Part shown: positions 12,476-23,501 of the stretch, in pieces
Numbering within the stretch: the stretch's first letter is position 1
Layout of the letters: each line of letters starts with the position of its first letter
Assembly: GCA_961205875.1 (NCBI GenBank)
Contig: OY540816.1
Span: forward strand, 17,184,701-17,248,700
Length of the DNA: 64,000 nt
From: Sialis fuliginosa
Taxonomy: Eukaryota > Arthropoda > Insecta > Megaloptera > Sialidae
Reading direction: 5' to 3'
The notes under the pieces: generated by a model
What the model saw: the letters and a program-made list of their open reading frames with translations, nothing else
The model's database searches: none
What the model was told of the DNA's origin: nothing
Made by a program: the position numbers and the translations under genes

Positions 12476-13195
12476 AAGAGAGTTCATTTAATGCTTACTA
12501 AATAAAGAATATACACAGAAATTGATTTGATTTGATTGACTAAGAAATTATAGTTTCTTCGTTTTGGTATCAATCAAATTAAGGCATTTAAAATAAACAA
12601 ATGGTTATTCAGTAATTTTACTGATTATTCTATTGATCTAATTTTTAACTGCTTCTGATATCCCACCGTTATTTTAATTGAACTAATTCGTTATCCTTAA
12701 AAACGTTATCCCGATCTTAATATCGAGTAAACTCTAACTCGATTCAAAATTTAATTTGATTAAACGTTTTATGATGTTTAATGAAACTCACAAAAATGTC
12801 ATAAATATTTTCTGCAAAATAAACGGATAAAATCAAAATCAAAACTGTACAAAGATCCCTTCTTTACAAACGCACCGCTATCAATGTTTACATGATAAAA
12901 CTTCTATTTTAGCACAACTGAGGGAGGTACAAAGAATCCTGTTAACATAGATATATCGCTATAAATTGAACGATGTTCAAATACCAGTCGATAAAAAATG
13001 TTTAAAAATTAATGCAGCGCTGAAAAATGTCTCCTGGTTTAATATCCTTCGATATCTTCACTCATCCCATCTCAATGTTGACTCTAGCCAGTATTATCAT
13101 CTGCATGAGATCGGCTATTGGCACACACATACACACACACATACTAAAACAGGGCCGGCACAAGGTAACATTAATGATTTCGTAAGAACCATAAC
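12476..13195. other. AT-rich stretch with a short CA microsatellite
   Basis: A (CA)n tract lies at about 13121-13142. The plus frame 12966-13298 crosses it and is not credible as a gene. Confidence 0.45.
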
Positions 13196-13325
13196 ATCTT
13201 TAATATATAAAACTCAACGTCTTTCTTTCTGTCTGTCCATTAGTGCGCTTATAATTCGAGAACCACATATCCGATTTACGTGCTTTTGGCCAGGTTAAAG
13301 GATATATTTTGTTACGTTAGGTAAC
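13196..13325. repeat. Helitron-like scrap
   Basis: The order TAATATATAAAACTCAACG, CTTTCTTTCTGTCTGTCC, then AATTCGAGAACCACATATCCGA is typical of degenerate non-autonomous elements that share an ACCxxxxxxCCGATTT module. Boundaries cannot be set. Confidence 0.3.
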
Positions 13326-14600
13326 ATAAGGAATAAGCAGTGACAATAATAGTAAATCAAGTCGGAAAAAAATTGCCGCCAGCGCACTCTTTTGCAATAC
13401 GCTACCTAAACTAAAATAATGTAGTAAATAATTGTGTAGAATCAAAAAATCTAAATTAAAATATATCAAACTTTTATATTTAAGCCACAATGACTGCTTT
13501 TATGTTACAAAGAAAATTAAAAATGTTTGGGTTCTGTTTACGTAGACTTATAACCTGCAAAATATTAATCCTTATCAAAATAAACGATTTCATCGTCATA
13601 AGTACTTAATGTAGATGTAATTTGCCCTTTACAGCATTCAATTTGGTCGTATAGTTTAGGAAATAACTTTAAATAAGTTTTATACGGTAAAATATTATTA
13701 TTAACGCGCGAACTAGATAAATGCCGTTGTCTTTTGATCGTCAATTGTTTATTTTGTTTTCAATAATTAACTTTTAAATTTAAACAGAACAAAAATGATT
13801 TGTACTTTTTGTTCTGATTTATTTAATTCGCATGGTTATATCAATAAAAACAAAAGAAGTTTTAATTCAACCGTGCGCTTATGTTTATTTTGTTATTTTT
13901 ACTTGAATCTGGTTTCTTCGAAATTTATTTGTAATAGTTCACTGAACAAAATAAAAAACATCTGGTTACAGTTCCATTTGAAATATCTTGGAATTTTTCG
14001 ATAAAATGGTGGAAATGATCTCGATTCCCGATAATATAGATGGTGGAAATCTATCAAAGGTCAATGACCTATATTGCAGTGGCGTATATTACAAGTTCAT
14101 TTCGGGTGCGAAGTACAATAGATACACCTACACTATCTACAGTTTTATGTGGTTCACGTTGCTTGCAACGGCGCGGCGCGGCACGGGCGGTCAGACGTGT
14201 ACGCTCTTACATTACACACCCAAAGGTAATCTGCACTGTACATCGCTGGTATTTAGTAATAGGTATACCTCTGATGCCGGTAAAAGGATAATTATTATTA
14301 CATAGATAACTGGTAAAAAAATCGTATGTTATTTTACCATACTATTGATTTTTGAAAGGAACAATTGCGTTCAAAGGTTTTTATTATTTTATATGTTTGT
14401 TTGACATCTACAAATAATAAAATCACAAACATCACGTCTTTGAGAGGGGGGTGGTGGTAAAACTAGTCACATTTCAAAGTTTTAAGTGTAACTCGAAAAC
14501 TAAGCAGAATTGGACAATTTTATAAGAATAATTTTTTGTAGAAAATTAAATTTCCTGTCAATGGATGGTTTAAAAAATAAAAAAATAAAACTATACAAGA
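13326..14600. other. AT-rich stretch with a GC-rich patch
   Basis: A GC-rich patch lies at 14150-14250 and a CAGTGGCGTA string at about 14078 (a hAT-like terminus). Overlapping plus frames at 13988-14305 have no recognisable motif. I find no convincing gene. Confidence 0.4.
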
Positions 14601-14619
14601 AATATTTAAAAAACAGATC

Positions 14620-14815
14620 AAAAAAATATCAAAAAGCACAAATTTTCCAAATTTTTACTAAATTGCTCATAATTTAGGTATTTTTCAACCAATCATTTTG
14701 ACAGGCGTGACCTCTATTTTTCTCCAAGCATCTTCTATACCTATCTTTACTCAGAAAAAAGTTATGAGCAATTTAGTTAAAATTTGAAAAATTTTGGATT
14801 TTTGGATTTTTTTTG
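14620..14815. repeat. Inverted repeat, about 54-bp arms, 87-bp spacer
   Basis: The left arm, 14620-14674, contains CTAAATTGCTCATAA. The right arm, 14762-14815, contains TTATGAGCAATTTAG and pairs with it, with several changes further out. This is probably the core of a small foldback or MITE. Confidence 0.7.
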
Positions 14816-15179
14816 CCATGATGTTAAAAAACATAAGGGTGAAATTTTATATATAGGATTAATTTTCGTCTGCGAAGAAAACCTCATGTCGTTGTAATGA
14901 TCTTGCAACTACAAACGGATGTTTACTTTTTTACTTTTGTGAATTAAAAAAAAAATTGAATTATTTTTGAAACGGTGAGAATTATAAAAACTATTTAGAG
15001 TAAACGCCAGAAATATTAATTTTATGTCAGTAGATATACGCATACTCTGTTTATTTTCAGTATTACGTATAAGAAAGTCTCGTTACACACGTGACAGCTT
15101 TTTACTGAATAAAATTGCTATGTTGTATGTAAAAATAATGCCCTGGTAATATTTTTTGAGTATATCTTTGTTCCTAGAA

Positions 15180-15330
15180 AAACGGAGAAACTGTGATTTC
15201 TTAGTCACTTAAACTAACAATATACACCTAAACCACAATAAAAAAATGTCACTCGACACGTGTTTCGACTGCACAAGAAGTCCTCATTAGAAGCCCAACA
15301 GTTAAGGTGTATATTTTTAATATATCTGTG
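15180..15330 (-). repeat. Repeat family D (GTCGAAACACGTGTCGAGTGAC motif)
   Basis: It contains GAGAAACTGTGATTTCTTAGTCAC, then CACAATAAAAAAATGTCACTCG and ACACGTGTTTCGACTGCAC. Read on the minus strand it gives TAATGAGGACTTCTTGTGCA followed by GTCGAAACACGTG, a layout like the ends of Penelope-like elements. Related copies lie at 32995-33040 and 38387-38545. The class assignment is a guess. Confidence 0.5.
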
Positions 15331-16480
15331 TTGATCTATCAATGCATAATATTATTATTATTATTGTAACAAACTCTGAGCATCATTTTTAATAAGTCTT
15401 TTTATTAATGTTCAACAAAATTCAGAAGATGGTATAATGGGTCACATTTTGAAGAAAAAGTTGTTAAAATCATAAAGCTGACCGCTACAGCCTTGAAGAA
15501 AGCACAAAAAATATTATTTCCAACGTCTCCCTCTCAGTTACTGTAAATCTACCTATACGTCATCTAACCACCTGTTCCTGTGTCGTACAATCTTTTTAAA
15601 TTTCCTTCGGAAAACCTTCCCTCACTACCCTTTGTTTATATTTAACATATATTGATAAGTAATTTTAAAATGGAAATTGCCTACATTAATATGCATACAT
15701 TCTGTTTGAAATTTTTTTAAGCTGGTCCTGAAAACACACACACAAGTTCCTTAATCTTCTCTCGCTGTTATCTGTCACAATTACGTGCTTCTGTTTGTCC
15801 TTGTCGCACACGGAGCCGCGCCCAAGCGACGGCGGCGGCTCTCCGTACCGACGAGAGAACGGGTACGCATGCATGTAAACAAAACACACTCGAGTCATTG
15901 TTGGCCATTTACATTTCTGTTTGAATTTGTAATTTTACAATAATTTTTATTAATGTTAAGTGCTCCTTTATATGTCGTTGAATTTATGTTAATTTGTTTT
16001 GTACATTTATTTACAAAGTTCCTTTATTGCGATTTCAAAAGAAAGTAAATTTGATTATAACCTCTTTAAGAACTCAACAATTATTTTATGGTTTTAAAAG
16101 TATATCGAAACGGTTTATCTGATTAAAATAAATTTTACCGTAATTTTTGACTATACTACATTTAAATCACAAAGTTATATAGCTATTGATAATTAAAAAT
16201 TTACGATAACAAAATATAAGGTAGAGTATATAACTTTAAAATTATTTAGAACTATTTTGCGTTTGTTCTCTACTTATCAACACCTTAAAAAAATTTCAAT
16301 AAAAACTTTTTTATTTATTTTTCTGTATTTTAATTATGAAATAATATCCAAATCGACAAATTATTGTCATAATAGTGTCAATTTTATATTTACCTTATAA
16401 ACACTAGTATTATTTGTTACAGATATTTTTAATTAATTATAGTTTCATAGTCTCGTGATTGTATCGATTTTTTCTAAATA
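15331..16480. other. AT-rich stretch containing a CpG-rich island
   Basis: At about 15775-15880 lies a CpG-rich island (CGGAGCCGCGCCCAAGCGAC, CGGCGGCGGCTCTCCG). The minus frame 15686-15898 crosses it, and I see no protein family in it. An island of this kind in an AT-rich genome may mark a promoter or 5' UTR, but no adjoining gene can be assigned. Confidence 0.35.
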
Positions 16481-16975
16481 AGGTACTGGCACCAGTCTTG
16501 AATAATATCCAGTATCGAACATTTTTAAATTAAATGTACTTAATTTGAAATATTTATTGATATTTGATTACTACCATTACTGGATATTAATCTATATACA
16601 TTTAACTGTCTTACAGCGCGATTTGATGATAATTTACCATTTTGTTTAAAAACAGTGGACAAATAATTATCGCAGTTCGGTATACTATCAAGAAAAGTGT
16701 ATTTTCTTATGTAAATGCTTTACATTGTTTTATATTTTATAACGATTGTGTAGTAGTATTAATCATTTTTTAATCTTTAGCAAGTGTTCATTACTGGAGA
16801 AAAAGTATAAACAAAATAAAAGGCTATAATTAAAAAAACAAACTATACCTATTTGCGGATTTTGGTAATTAATTTGATTTTAAAGAGGTAGTTGTTTTAT
16901 TAGTAACACGGAGTGCTCAGCTATGTTAAAATATAAAAAGGTTAGCAGAAAATACCCGCCAATTGAAAAGTTTTA
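16481..16975 (-). mobile_element. MITE family A, 3'-truncated copy
   Basis: The left end AGGTACTGGCACCAGTCTTG follows TA. The body matches the 10695-11229 copy, including GATATTTGATTACTACCATT and the TTACTGGAGAAAAAGTATAA region. The far terminus is lost somewhere near 16975. Confidence 0.75.
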
Positions 16976-17113
16976 GGTTTAAAATTAATTTTCCGTTTCT
17001 GTGGTTTTCGTTCTACGTACTTTAATTTAATCGAAGTTTATTGGCATTTGAGTGTTTCAGAATCCAATAAAACTAAGTAAGTTCACTTAGCAAATGCTAT
17101 ATTTTATAAAACA

Positions 17114-18474
17114 TCTGCCAAGTAAATGCACAGTGCTTCCTCGTGCTAAATTCACCAAAGGTAGTTAATTATTCAATAATTAAAAAAAAACGATAGTGTT
17201 TATATAAATTGCCTGGAATTGGTTAACCATATAATTTTTATACAATTTTACTAAAAAATATTAGTTCGAAATTTTTCTTAAAACGCACCTGATTATTTTT
17301 TCATAATTTTTAATTTTTTGGAAATTTCAATCTAAATCTAAATTTATGCAAATGTCAAAATGACATTTAAAACGTAAAAATGACATTTAATACTATATAT
17401 CCATGCAATATCAATTAAGAAAAACAAAACACGAATTTTTAAAATAAATTGAGATAAATCTTTGTACGGGAATATTTTACAACAAACGTTGTAGACCCAT
17501 ATTATAGGAAATTTAATGTTCTACAAAAAATATTCTATAAAATTTTCACGTAAAGTGTCGTTCTTGAGATATCTTGAAAAAATAAATATTTTGGCATGTC
17601 ACCCCTCTCCCTTACACACGATTTTGAAATGGGACTAGGATAGGAGCTATATTTAAAAAAAAACTGGAGTTTCCTCGATCGCACCAAGCTGACATATTAA
17701 CTATTCAACTTATTTGTTAAATTTTCAATTTAAATTTCTTAATAATAGCCGAAGGCGCACTCGAAGGTCTTCGGGCATTAGATAGTCTTAAAGATAATGG
17801 TGTAAGCTATATTTAAAAAAAAAACTGGAGTCTCTTCGATCGCGCCAAGCTGACATATTAACTATTCAACTTATTTGTTAAATTTTCAATTTAAATTTCT
17901 TAATAATAGCCGAAGGCGCACTCGAAGATCTTCGGGCATTAGATAGTCTTAAAATGATATTTAAAACGTCAAAATGACATTTAATATATCCTATCAATTA
18001 TCAATTTAGAAAAACAAAACACGAATTTTAAAAATAAATTGAGATAAATCTTTATATATATATATTTTACAAAAAACGTAGTAGACTCATAGGTATTATA
18101 GGAAATTTAATGCTCTACAAAAAATATTCTTATCTTGAAAAATAAAATATTTTGGGGTGTCAACACGATTTTGGGGTACACACGATTTTGATGATTTTGA
18201 AATGGGACCGTCCTTAAACCAAACCCAACCATCCGACCAAGTTTAAATAATATCGGTTCAGTGGTTCATGAGTTATGCGTGTGACAAGGATTCAGGGGAC
18301 AGACGGACGGACGGACGGACACACGGACAGACAGACAGACACGGAACGAAAAGTGTTTGTCTTGACGTGAAACGGATAAATCAATTTAAAATTTTGAAAT
18401 TGGAGAACATTTTTTTTGTCTCAATCTGAAACGATCACATAGCTTCTCGTATCTTCGATATTGCGAGGAAGCAA
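17114..18474 (+). repeat. Repeat family B, rearranged copy with an internal tandem duplication
   Basis: The first segment, 17114-17637, follows the family from its left end into the CACCCCTCTCCC region. At 17638-17953 it is interrupted by two direct copies of an unrelated unit, and the family B sequence then restarts at an earlier point and runs to the normal GCGAGGAAGCA end. The segment between AAAACGTCAAAATGACATTTAA and the poly-pyrimidine stretch is therefore present twice. A GACG/GACA tract lies at about 18298-18338. Confidence 0.75.
17646..17953. repeat. Tandem duplication, unit 160 bp, related to the hAT MITE interior
   Basis: GCTATATTTAAAAAAAAA begins at 17646 and again at 17806. Both units contain CGCxCCAAGCTGACATATTAAC, CTTAATAATAGCCGAAGGCGC and TCTTCGGGCATTAGATAGTC. 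A diverged third copy lies inside the hAT MITE at about 37965-38090 (CGCGCCAAGCTGAGATATG). This suggests that a piece of that hAT family entered the family B element and was then duplicated. Confidence 0.8.
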
Positions 18475-20737
18475 AAATACAAATATCTTTACTTTACTTT
18501 CAATTTACTGTTATTAGTACCGAAATCGAAAAAGTAACATTTATGAAATTAGAAATGTGTCTGTTTTTGTCGTTTTTAAACTTTATCTGCTGGCGTTTAA
18601 TGTTAAAATGTTGATTTCTACTAAAGATGCTACCAGTTAACAGCTGCGAAATGTTTAGAACAACAATGACCACTATCTGTGTGTCACAGCTTTCTAGATT
18701 TTTAACAGTTTGACCTAGAAAGTTAAGCTTTGGCATAATTATAGTAAATGGTGCAACAATAATCTAACTACTGACTTAAAAAATCTGAAAAAATTGAAAA
18801 CAAGGCTTTAGTCAGACTACCAACGACAAATACTAAAATCAACAATATAATTTCAAATTTTGGAGAAATAGGGAGAATTTTTATTTTTTATTTTTATATC
18901 TAGGCATGTGGGGTGTCAAAATGTAGATCTCAATTAGTAGAATATGACCCTATTTTTTTCTAACTCAAAAATTCAACTCTAAGTGGCGGAACCCTTATGA
19001 CATACACTCGTGTATTTCTTTACCGATTTTTTTTATTAATTGGCCCATCTTCCCCAGAGAAAGGACATGTTCAAGAGTAATTATTATGACTAAGCAATTT
19101 TTCATATCAAATTAAATAAATTATGAATGTAATAATTGATAATTTTGTTTTGTTTTTCTAATTACAATTTTAGCGCACATCGTCATTTAAATGTTAAGCC
19201 GCCCGTATTGCCTTCCGTTCCCCTAGATGATCTATATAGATATATTCTAAGAACCACTGTACTGAGATCACAAAGAATCGTCGAGAGAACGTATTGATTA
19301 AAGAAAAATTTAATATACTTCATATACTGTCTAGTGTGACATTCGATATAAACGAAGGTAAACATTGCGAACAGACGTTAGTGGATTGTTAAAAGCTTTG
19401 ATTGGCAACACTGTACACAGCCAAATAGTAGACGGGTGACGGGTAATCGAGGCCAGAACTCGATCGGCAAATCAACATTTAGCGTTATTTTTACCACGCT
19501 ATTCTCGAACGGAAAATATTTCATGAAATAAACTGATTGTCAGTTACAGAATATTTTTAAAGGGTTATGGGTACAAATAAAAATATAGAATAAAATGTAA
19601 TTACTGGTTATTTATTGTAATTGGATATATATTTATAAAATAAAATGTCATAGAAGAATTATATTTTAAGTTGTTAGATTTAAGAACTGCAACAGTAACA
19701 GTACAACATAAATATAAGTTAAATAATTTATATAAGTATCTATGTTTTACAAATACTAATAATGTATATTAATTTGTGTTTTTGGATATTTTTTTGTCAG
19801 TGGCACGCTATCCTATGGGCAAAAAGAGCAATTGTATGAAGCTTTTAGCAGCATTGATTTGAGCCCCCTTTCAAATCAATCTTTTATAAACTCATTATTA
19901 TAGTAAAAATATCTTCAGTCTTACTAGTGCGAAGATACAACAAATTTTGATTATTTACCTATTAATCTGTGGTGGAATTTTTCGTTAAATTTTCGTTCGA
20001 ATTGTATTGTTTTGTTAAGAATTGTATGTATAGGCACCGACTTTTTACTAACTAAGTATATATTGCTGAATCCAGGATAGATCTGTGTGCGGATCATGCA
20101 TTTAAATAAATGTGATTTAAACGAAAATGTTGAAAATAATTGTTTAATAGTGAAACCCGAAGTCTGTAACTCAATGAATATATTATTACTTATTCGCAAG
20201 TATCAAGTAAGTAATCAGTAGATTTTAAGTTAAATTTTATAAATTTTTACCTCTTCGACGGTTAAGCTTGCAACTCAACGGAGGTAAAAACTATGAAAAA
20301 ATATTTTGACAAAAATTGGCTGTACCAATTTACGAAAATTTAGACATAACTGGGAATTTTAGAAGGGCCAAAGATCAAAGGTGTCAAATTCTTGATAGAA
20401 TAAAAATCCTAGAAGAAATCTTCATATCAAATAAGTTCTCAAACAAATGATATAAAAGATGTAAAAATATATTCTTAATTTTATATTTATTTTGCATGAA
20501 AAATTCATGATGATGAAATTATCGTTACGGGCCAGATTAATTACTTAGGCGGGCTGGATGTAGTCCGCGGGCCAGCTTTCTAATGCCTGATCTAATTTGA
20601 CAGTTTTTTTTTACTCATAGCATCTGTAATCCCCGTACATGCATGCAATGTTTCAATCCATCGTTTTTTTCTGTAATTCCGACCCCAAATCAGCATTGAC
20701 TACCTACTAATCACAGTCAGACGTTTTTCTTAGCAAC
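18475..20737. other. AT-rich stretch with minor scraps
   Basis: No gene is recognised. The minus frames 18500-18736, 19183-19365 and 19951-20199 have no identifiable motif. At about 20530-20580 is a hAT-like scrap (GGGCTGGATGTAGTCCGCGG, GGCCAGC), common in decayed hAT elements. Confidence 0.4.
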
Positions 20738-20915
20738 CCACGTTGGATCTTTCACCGCACGTGGTCAATGTTTTTGTACATGCGCGATCCGCGACTTTAC
20801 CACACCCCGCTCACCCCCGCGTTCCCGTTGCGATAGTTCGCCGGGTTTGTTTTCTTTGGTATTATTTGCACTGTCCAGAACCGCATTGTTTTTATTGCTA
20901 AAACGAATCTGGCCG
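20738..20915. promoter_or_regulatory. GC-rich island, possible promoter or enhancer
   Basis: The sequence includes ACCACACCCCGCTCACCCCC, CGTTCCCGTTGCGATAG and CATGCGCGATCCGCGAC, with several CACCC/GC-box-like strings, against an AT-rich background. There is no assignable transcript. The role is inferred only from composition. Confidence 0.25.
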
Positions 20916-23179
20916 CCGATGTTTGTTCTACGAGTTTTCTATTCTGAAAGACATCATTGAATCGATGCCTTCGGATAACCTTTTACAGTCCAATCTACTT
21001 TTTTATGTGACCTTTTTATTTTATATAATATGGGACCGTCTTTCTTTTTGTTTCAGTTCTTCTTATTCTCTCCGTCTTCTAGAAAGGGACTGTCTTGAGA
21101 AAACATAATAATTATTTAGAAGCGAATGTCAACATTATATTAGAATTCTATGGAATGTACTAACCGATTTATATTGAGCCGAATTGATTTTTTAAACACA
21201 CACATAGCGTATGCGACTTCACATATGAATTGTTTGTTTATTTGTATTTGATTGTCGGGTGACGTCATCAGCCAGTCACGGACTATTTAAATTGACCCCA
21301 ATTCAAAACGTACTCATATATAAAAAAAATATTATATGATTTAAACTAAACATTTTTGAAAATATATCTACACCGTGACAATTATATTCTGATACAACTC
21401 TTTATCGACGATTAACAATTAAGATTACCGTTATATTATCTAGTATATCATTTAAAACAATTATGCAATTTAAATTAGTCTTAATAAAAATTTCGAGCAT
21501 GAAAGTATATCGAGAAATAATATTAAAAAAAAATTTTCAGTATTTTATTTGGTATAGGCAGCTCTGCTTTATATGTGTTTTATGAAGTAAGTATATAGTA
21601 TATATTAATGAGGAACAAAAACGCTTATATATATGACTCGGTCAACATCGACCTTCAAAGCATCAGTAGCACAGGAAGTTCAAGGGTTAGTCCCTCCCTG
21701 GACATCAACAGCTGTCATATTAGGGGAAAATTAAATGCACAACACCCGTCTTCGTTAAATTGACATTTTCTTCTCGAGTAGTGTTCAATTAAATAGAACG
21801 AATATTTACTATTGGTTTATCTTTGGTACTTCAGACAATACATAGCTAGTTAATATAGTGATGTATATATGGTCAATATAAACAGTTGTTTATTATTATT
21901 GTATTTAAAAAGAACCTGTTTTACTATCCCAAGAGATTGAAAATAATTAATAAATTTAAATTTTTCTTTTTAATTGATAATGTACATATATAATTAATTA
22001 CACCTACACAAAATTCTGTTTACACAATTAGTTTATAGAAATACTGACATTTGAAATTATAATTATTAATATTTTTACTCTAACGAAATACAATTATGAA
22101 TATTATCGCAAGTATAAAAAACGTTATTAAATTTTATTCATATTATATTAATATAACGCTCAAAGAAAAACTCATAAAAGCCGATAATTAAAAAATTCAA
22201 TCATTGCACTTATAATTTTGAGTAATTAGTATCTATTAGCACTGGATAAAGTTATTCATCGAAGCATTTATAAGAGCGAACATTTTTAAGTAAATAAAAT
22301 TAAATGATGGTTTATATAAATACGTTATTATTTTAAGGAGCCTTAAGGGAATAATTATATTTAAATAAAAAAACTTAAATTCTTTCATTTCATTAAATAT
22401 TTGATACGTAATAATTAAGCACAGAATTACAATTGTAAAATAATAAATAATACTTGTATTTAATATTTCACAAAGATATGTTAATCCTGGATCTAAGCTA
22501 AGTCATATAGGTACGTGTTAATCATATGTGATGCAATAATTAATTGAATGAATATTTAAACGATTAATGCAAAACAATTGAGAGATTGTGAAAAAATAGT
22601 ATGACTGAGGTTATGTACATTTTTGCGCTTCTTACCTTACTCTTTACCTCGCTTCTAAATAGTTGTGTAAACAAAGTATGTTAACTTATGATAGGTCCTT
22701 TTCTTACCTTCCTTTGTAGGGATGTACACGAGACAGAGTCAGGTAAGATTCGTCTCATTTCGATCTCGAATTTTACAACTCTATCACGTTTGAAATATGA
22801 CAAATCATATATTTTGTTTTAATTACCTATGGATTTAAAAATTAATATCAAAAATAATTTTATACTAATTTTTGATAATCTATTAAAACCGAAATTTTTT
22901 AACAAAGTTTATATCGTCTGTCTCTTTTCGGTTCTGCCTTTAAGACAATTTCTGTCTCGATGTCGATCTCGTTTAGAAACAGAGACGAGACTGAGCAAAA
23001 TCTTTTTTTGGAGATTAAATAGTAAGAAGCCAGGTGAGCTGAATCTGCACATAACCTCAGCATTTATAAGCCCAATTTTACGTAAATCAAGTATTACCAA
23101 GATCTAAAAGATGTCTTACTTGTCTAACAAAATTAAAATAACAACCTATTAGCGTGTTAAAAAAATAACGGGAATTTTC
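20916..23179. other. AT-rich stretch with a possible short coding island
   Basis: At 21608-21763 (plus) is a 51-codon frame whose middle is Ser-rich and GC-raised (SVNIDLQSISSTGSSRVSPS). It could be an exon, but no splice pair is convincing. At about 22735-23000 is a relic with CGTCTCATTTCGATCTCGAA, echoed near 7.45 kb. Otherwise nothing is recognised. Confidence 0.3.
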
Positions 23180-23501
23180 TCCGATTCGCGCAATTTTTTC
23201 ATTGTTGTATTGATAAACATGTTTGTGGCAAAACAATTTGCACCATGATAATACACTAGCTCATTCTTCATTGTTTTTCGTGAACTTTTGGCCAAAAACA
23301 ACACAGTAATGATGACCCAGCCTCCATATTTCCCAAACATGGCCCCGTGTGACCTTTTTCTGTTACTAAAAATAAAGATAACCTTAAATAACCGTCGTTT
23401 TACAAGTATAGCTAAAAGCTATCCCAAAGATCGAGTGATATAAGTGTATAATATCTAATGGGGACATTTTTCAAGGGCATAGCATTGATGTAGACGAATA
23501 A
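23180..23501 (+). pseudogene. Mariner-family transposase, 5'-truncated and frameshifted
   Basis: Three pieces of a mariner transposase C-terminal half can be read. At 23241 onwards is HHDNTLAHSSLFFVNF. At about 23300-23440, in another frame, is QPPYFPNMAPCDLFLLLK and RRFTSIAK. At 23484-23501 is SIDVDE followed by TAA. In mariners the HHDN and APCD aspartates are the second and third catalytic residues of a DD34D triad. Here their codons (23247 and 23351) are 104 nt apart instead of the 105 expected, so one base has been lost between them. The N-terminal half and first aspartate are not found. It is a dead copy, with no promoter or intact inverted repeats seen. Confidence 0.85.

Noticed and set aside
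13121..13142. CRISPR-like or satellite array
   Set aside because: It is only a short CA microsatellite. No spaced direct repeats of CRISPR type exist anywhere in the window.
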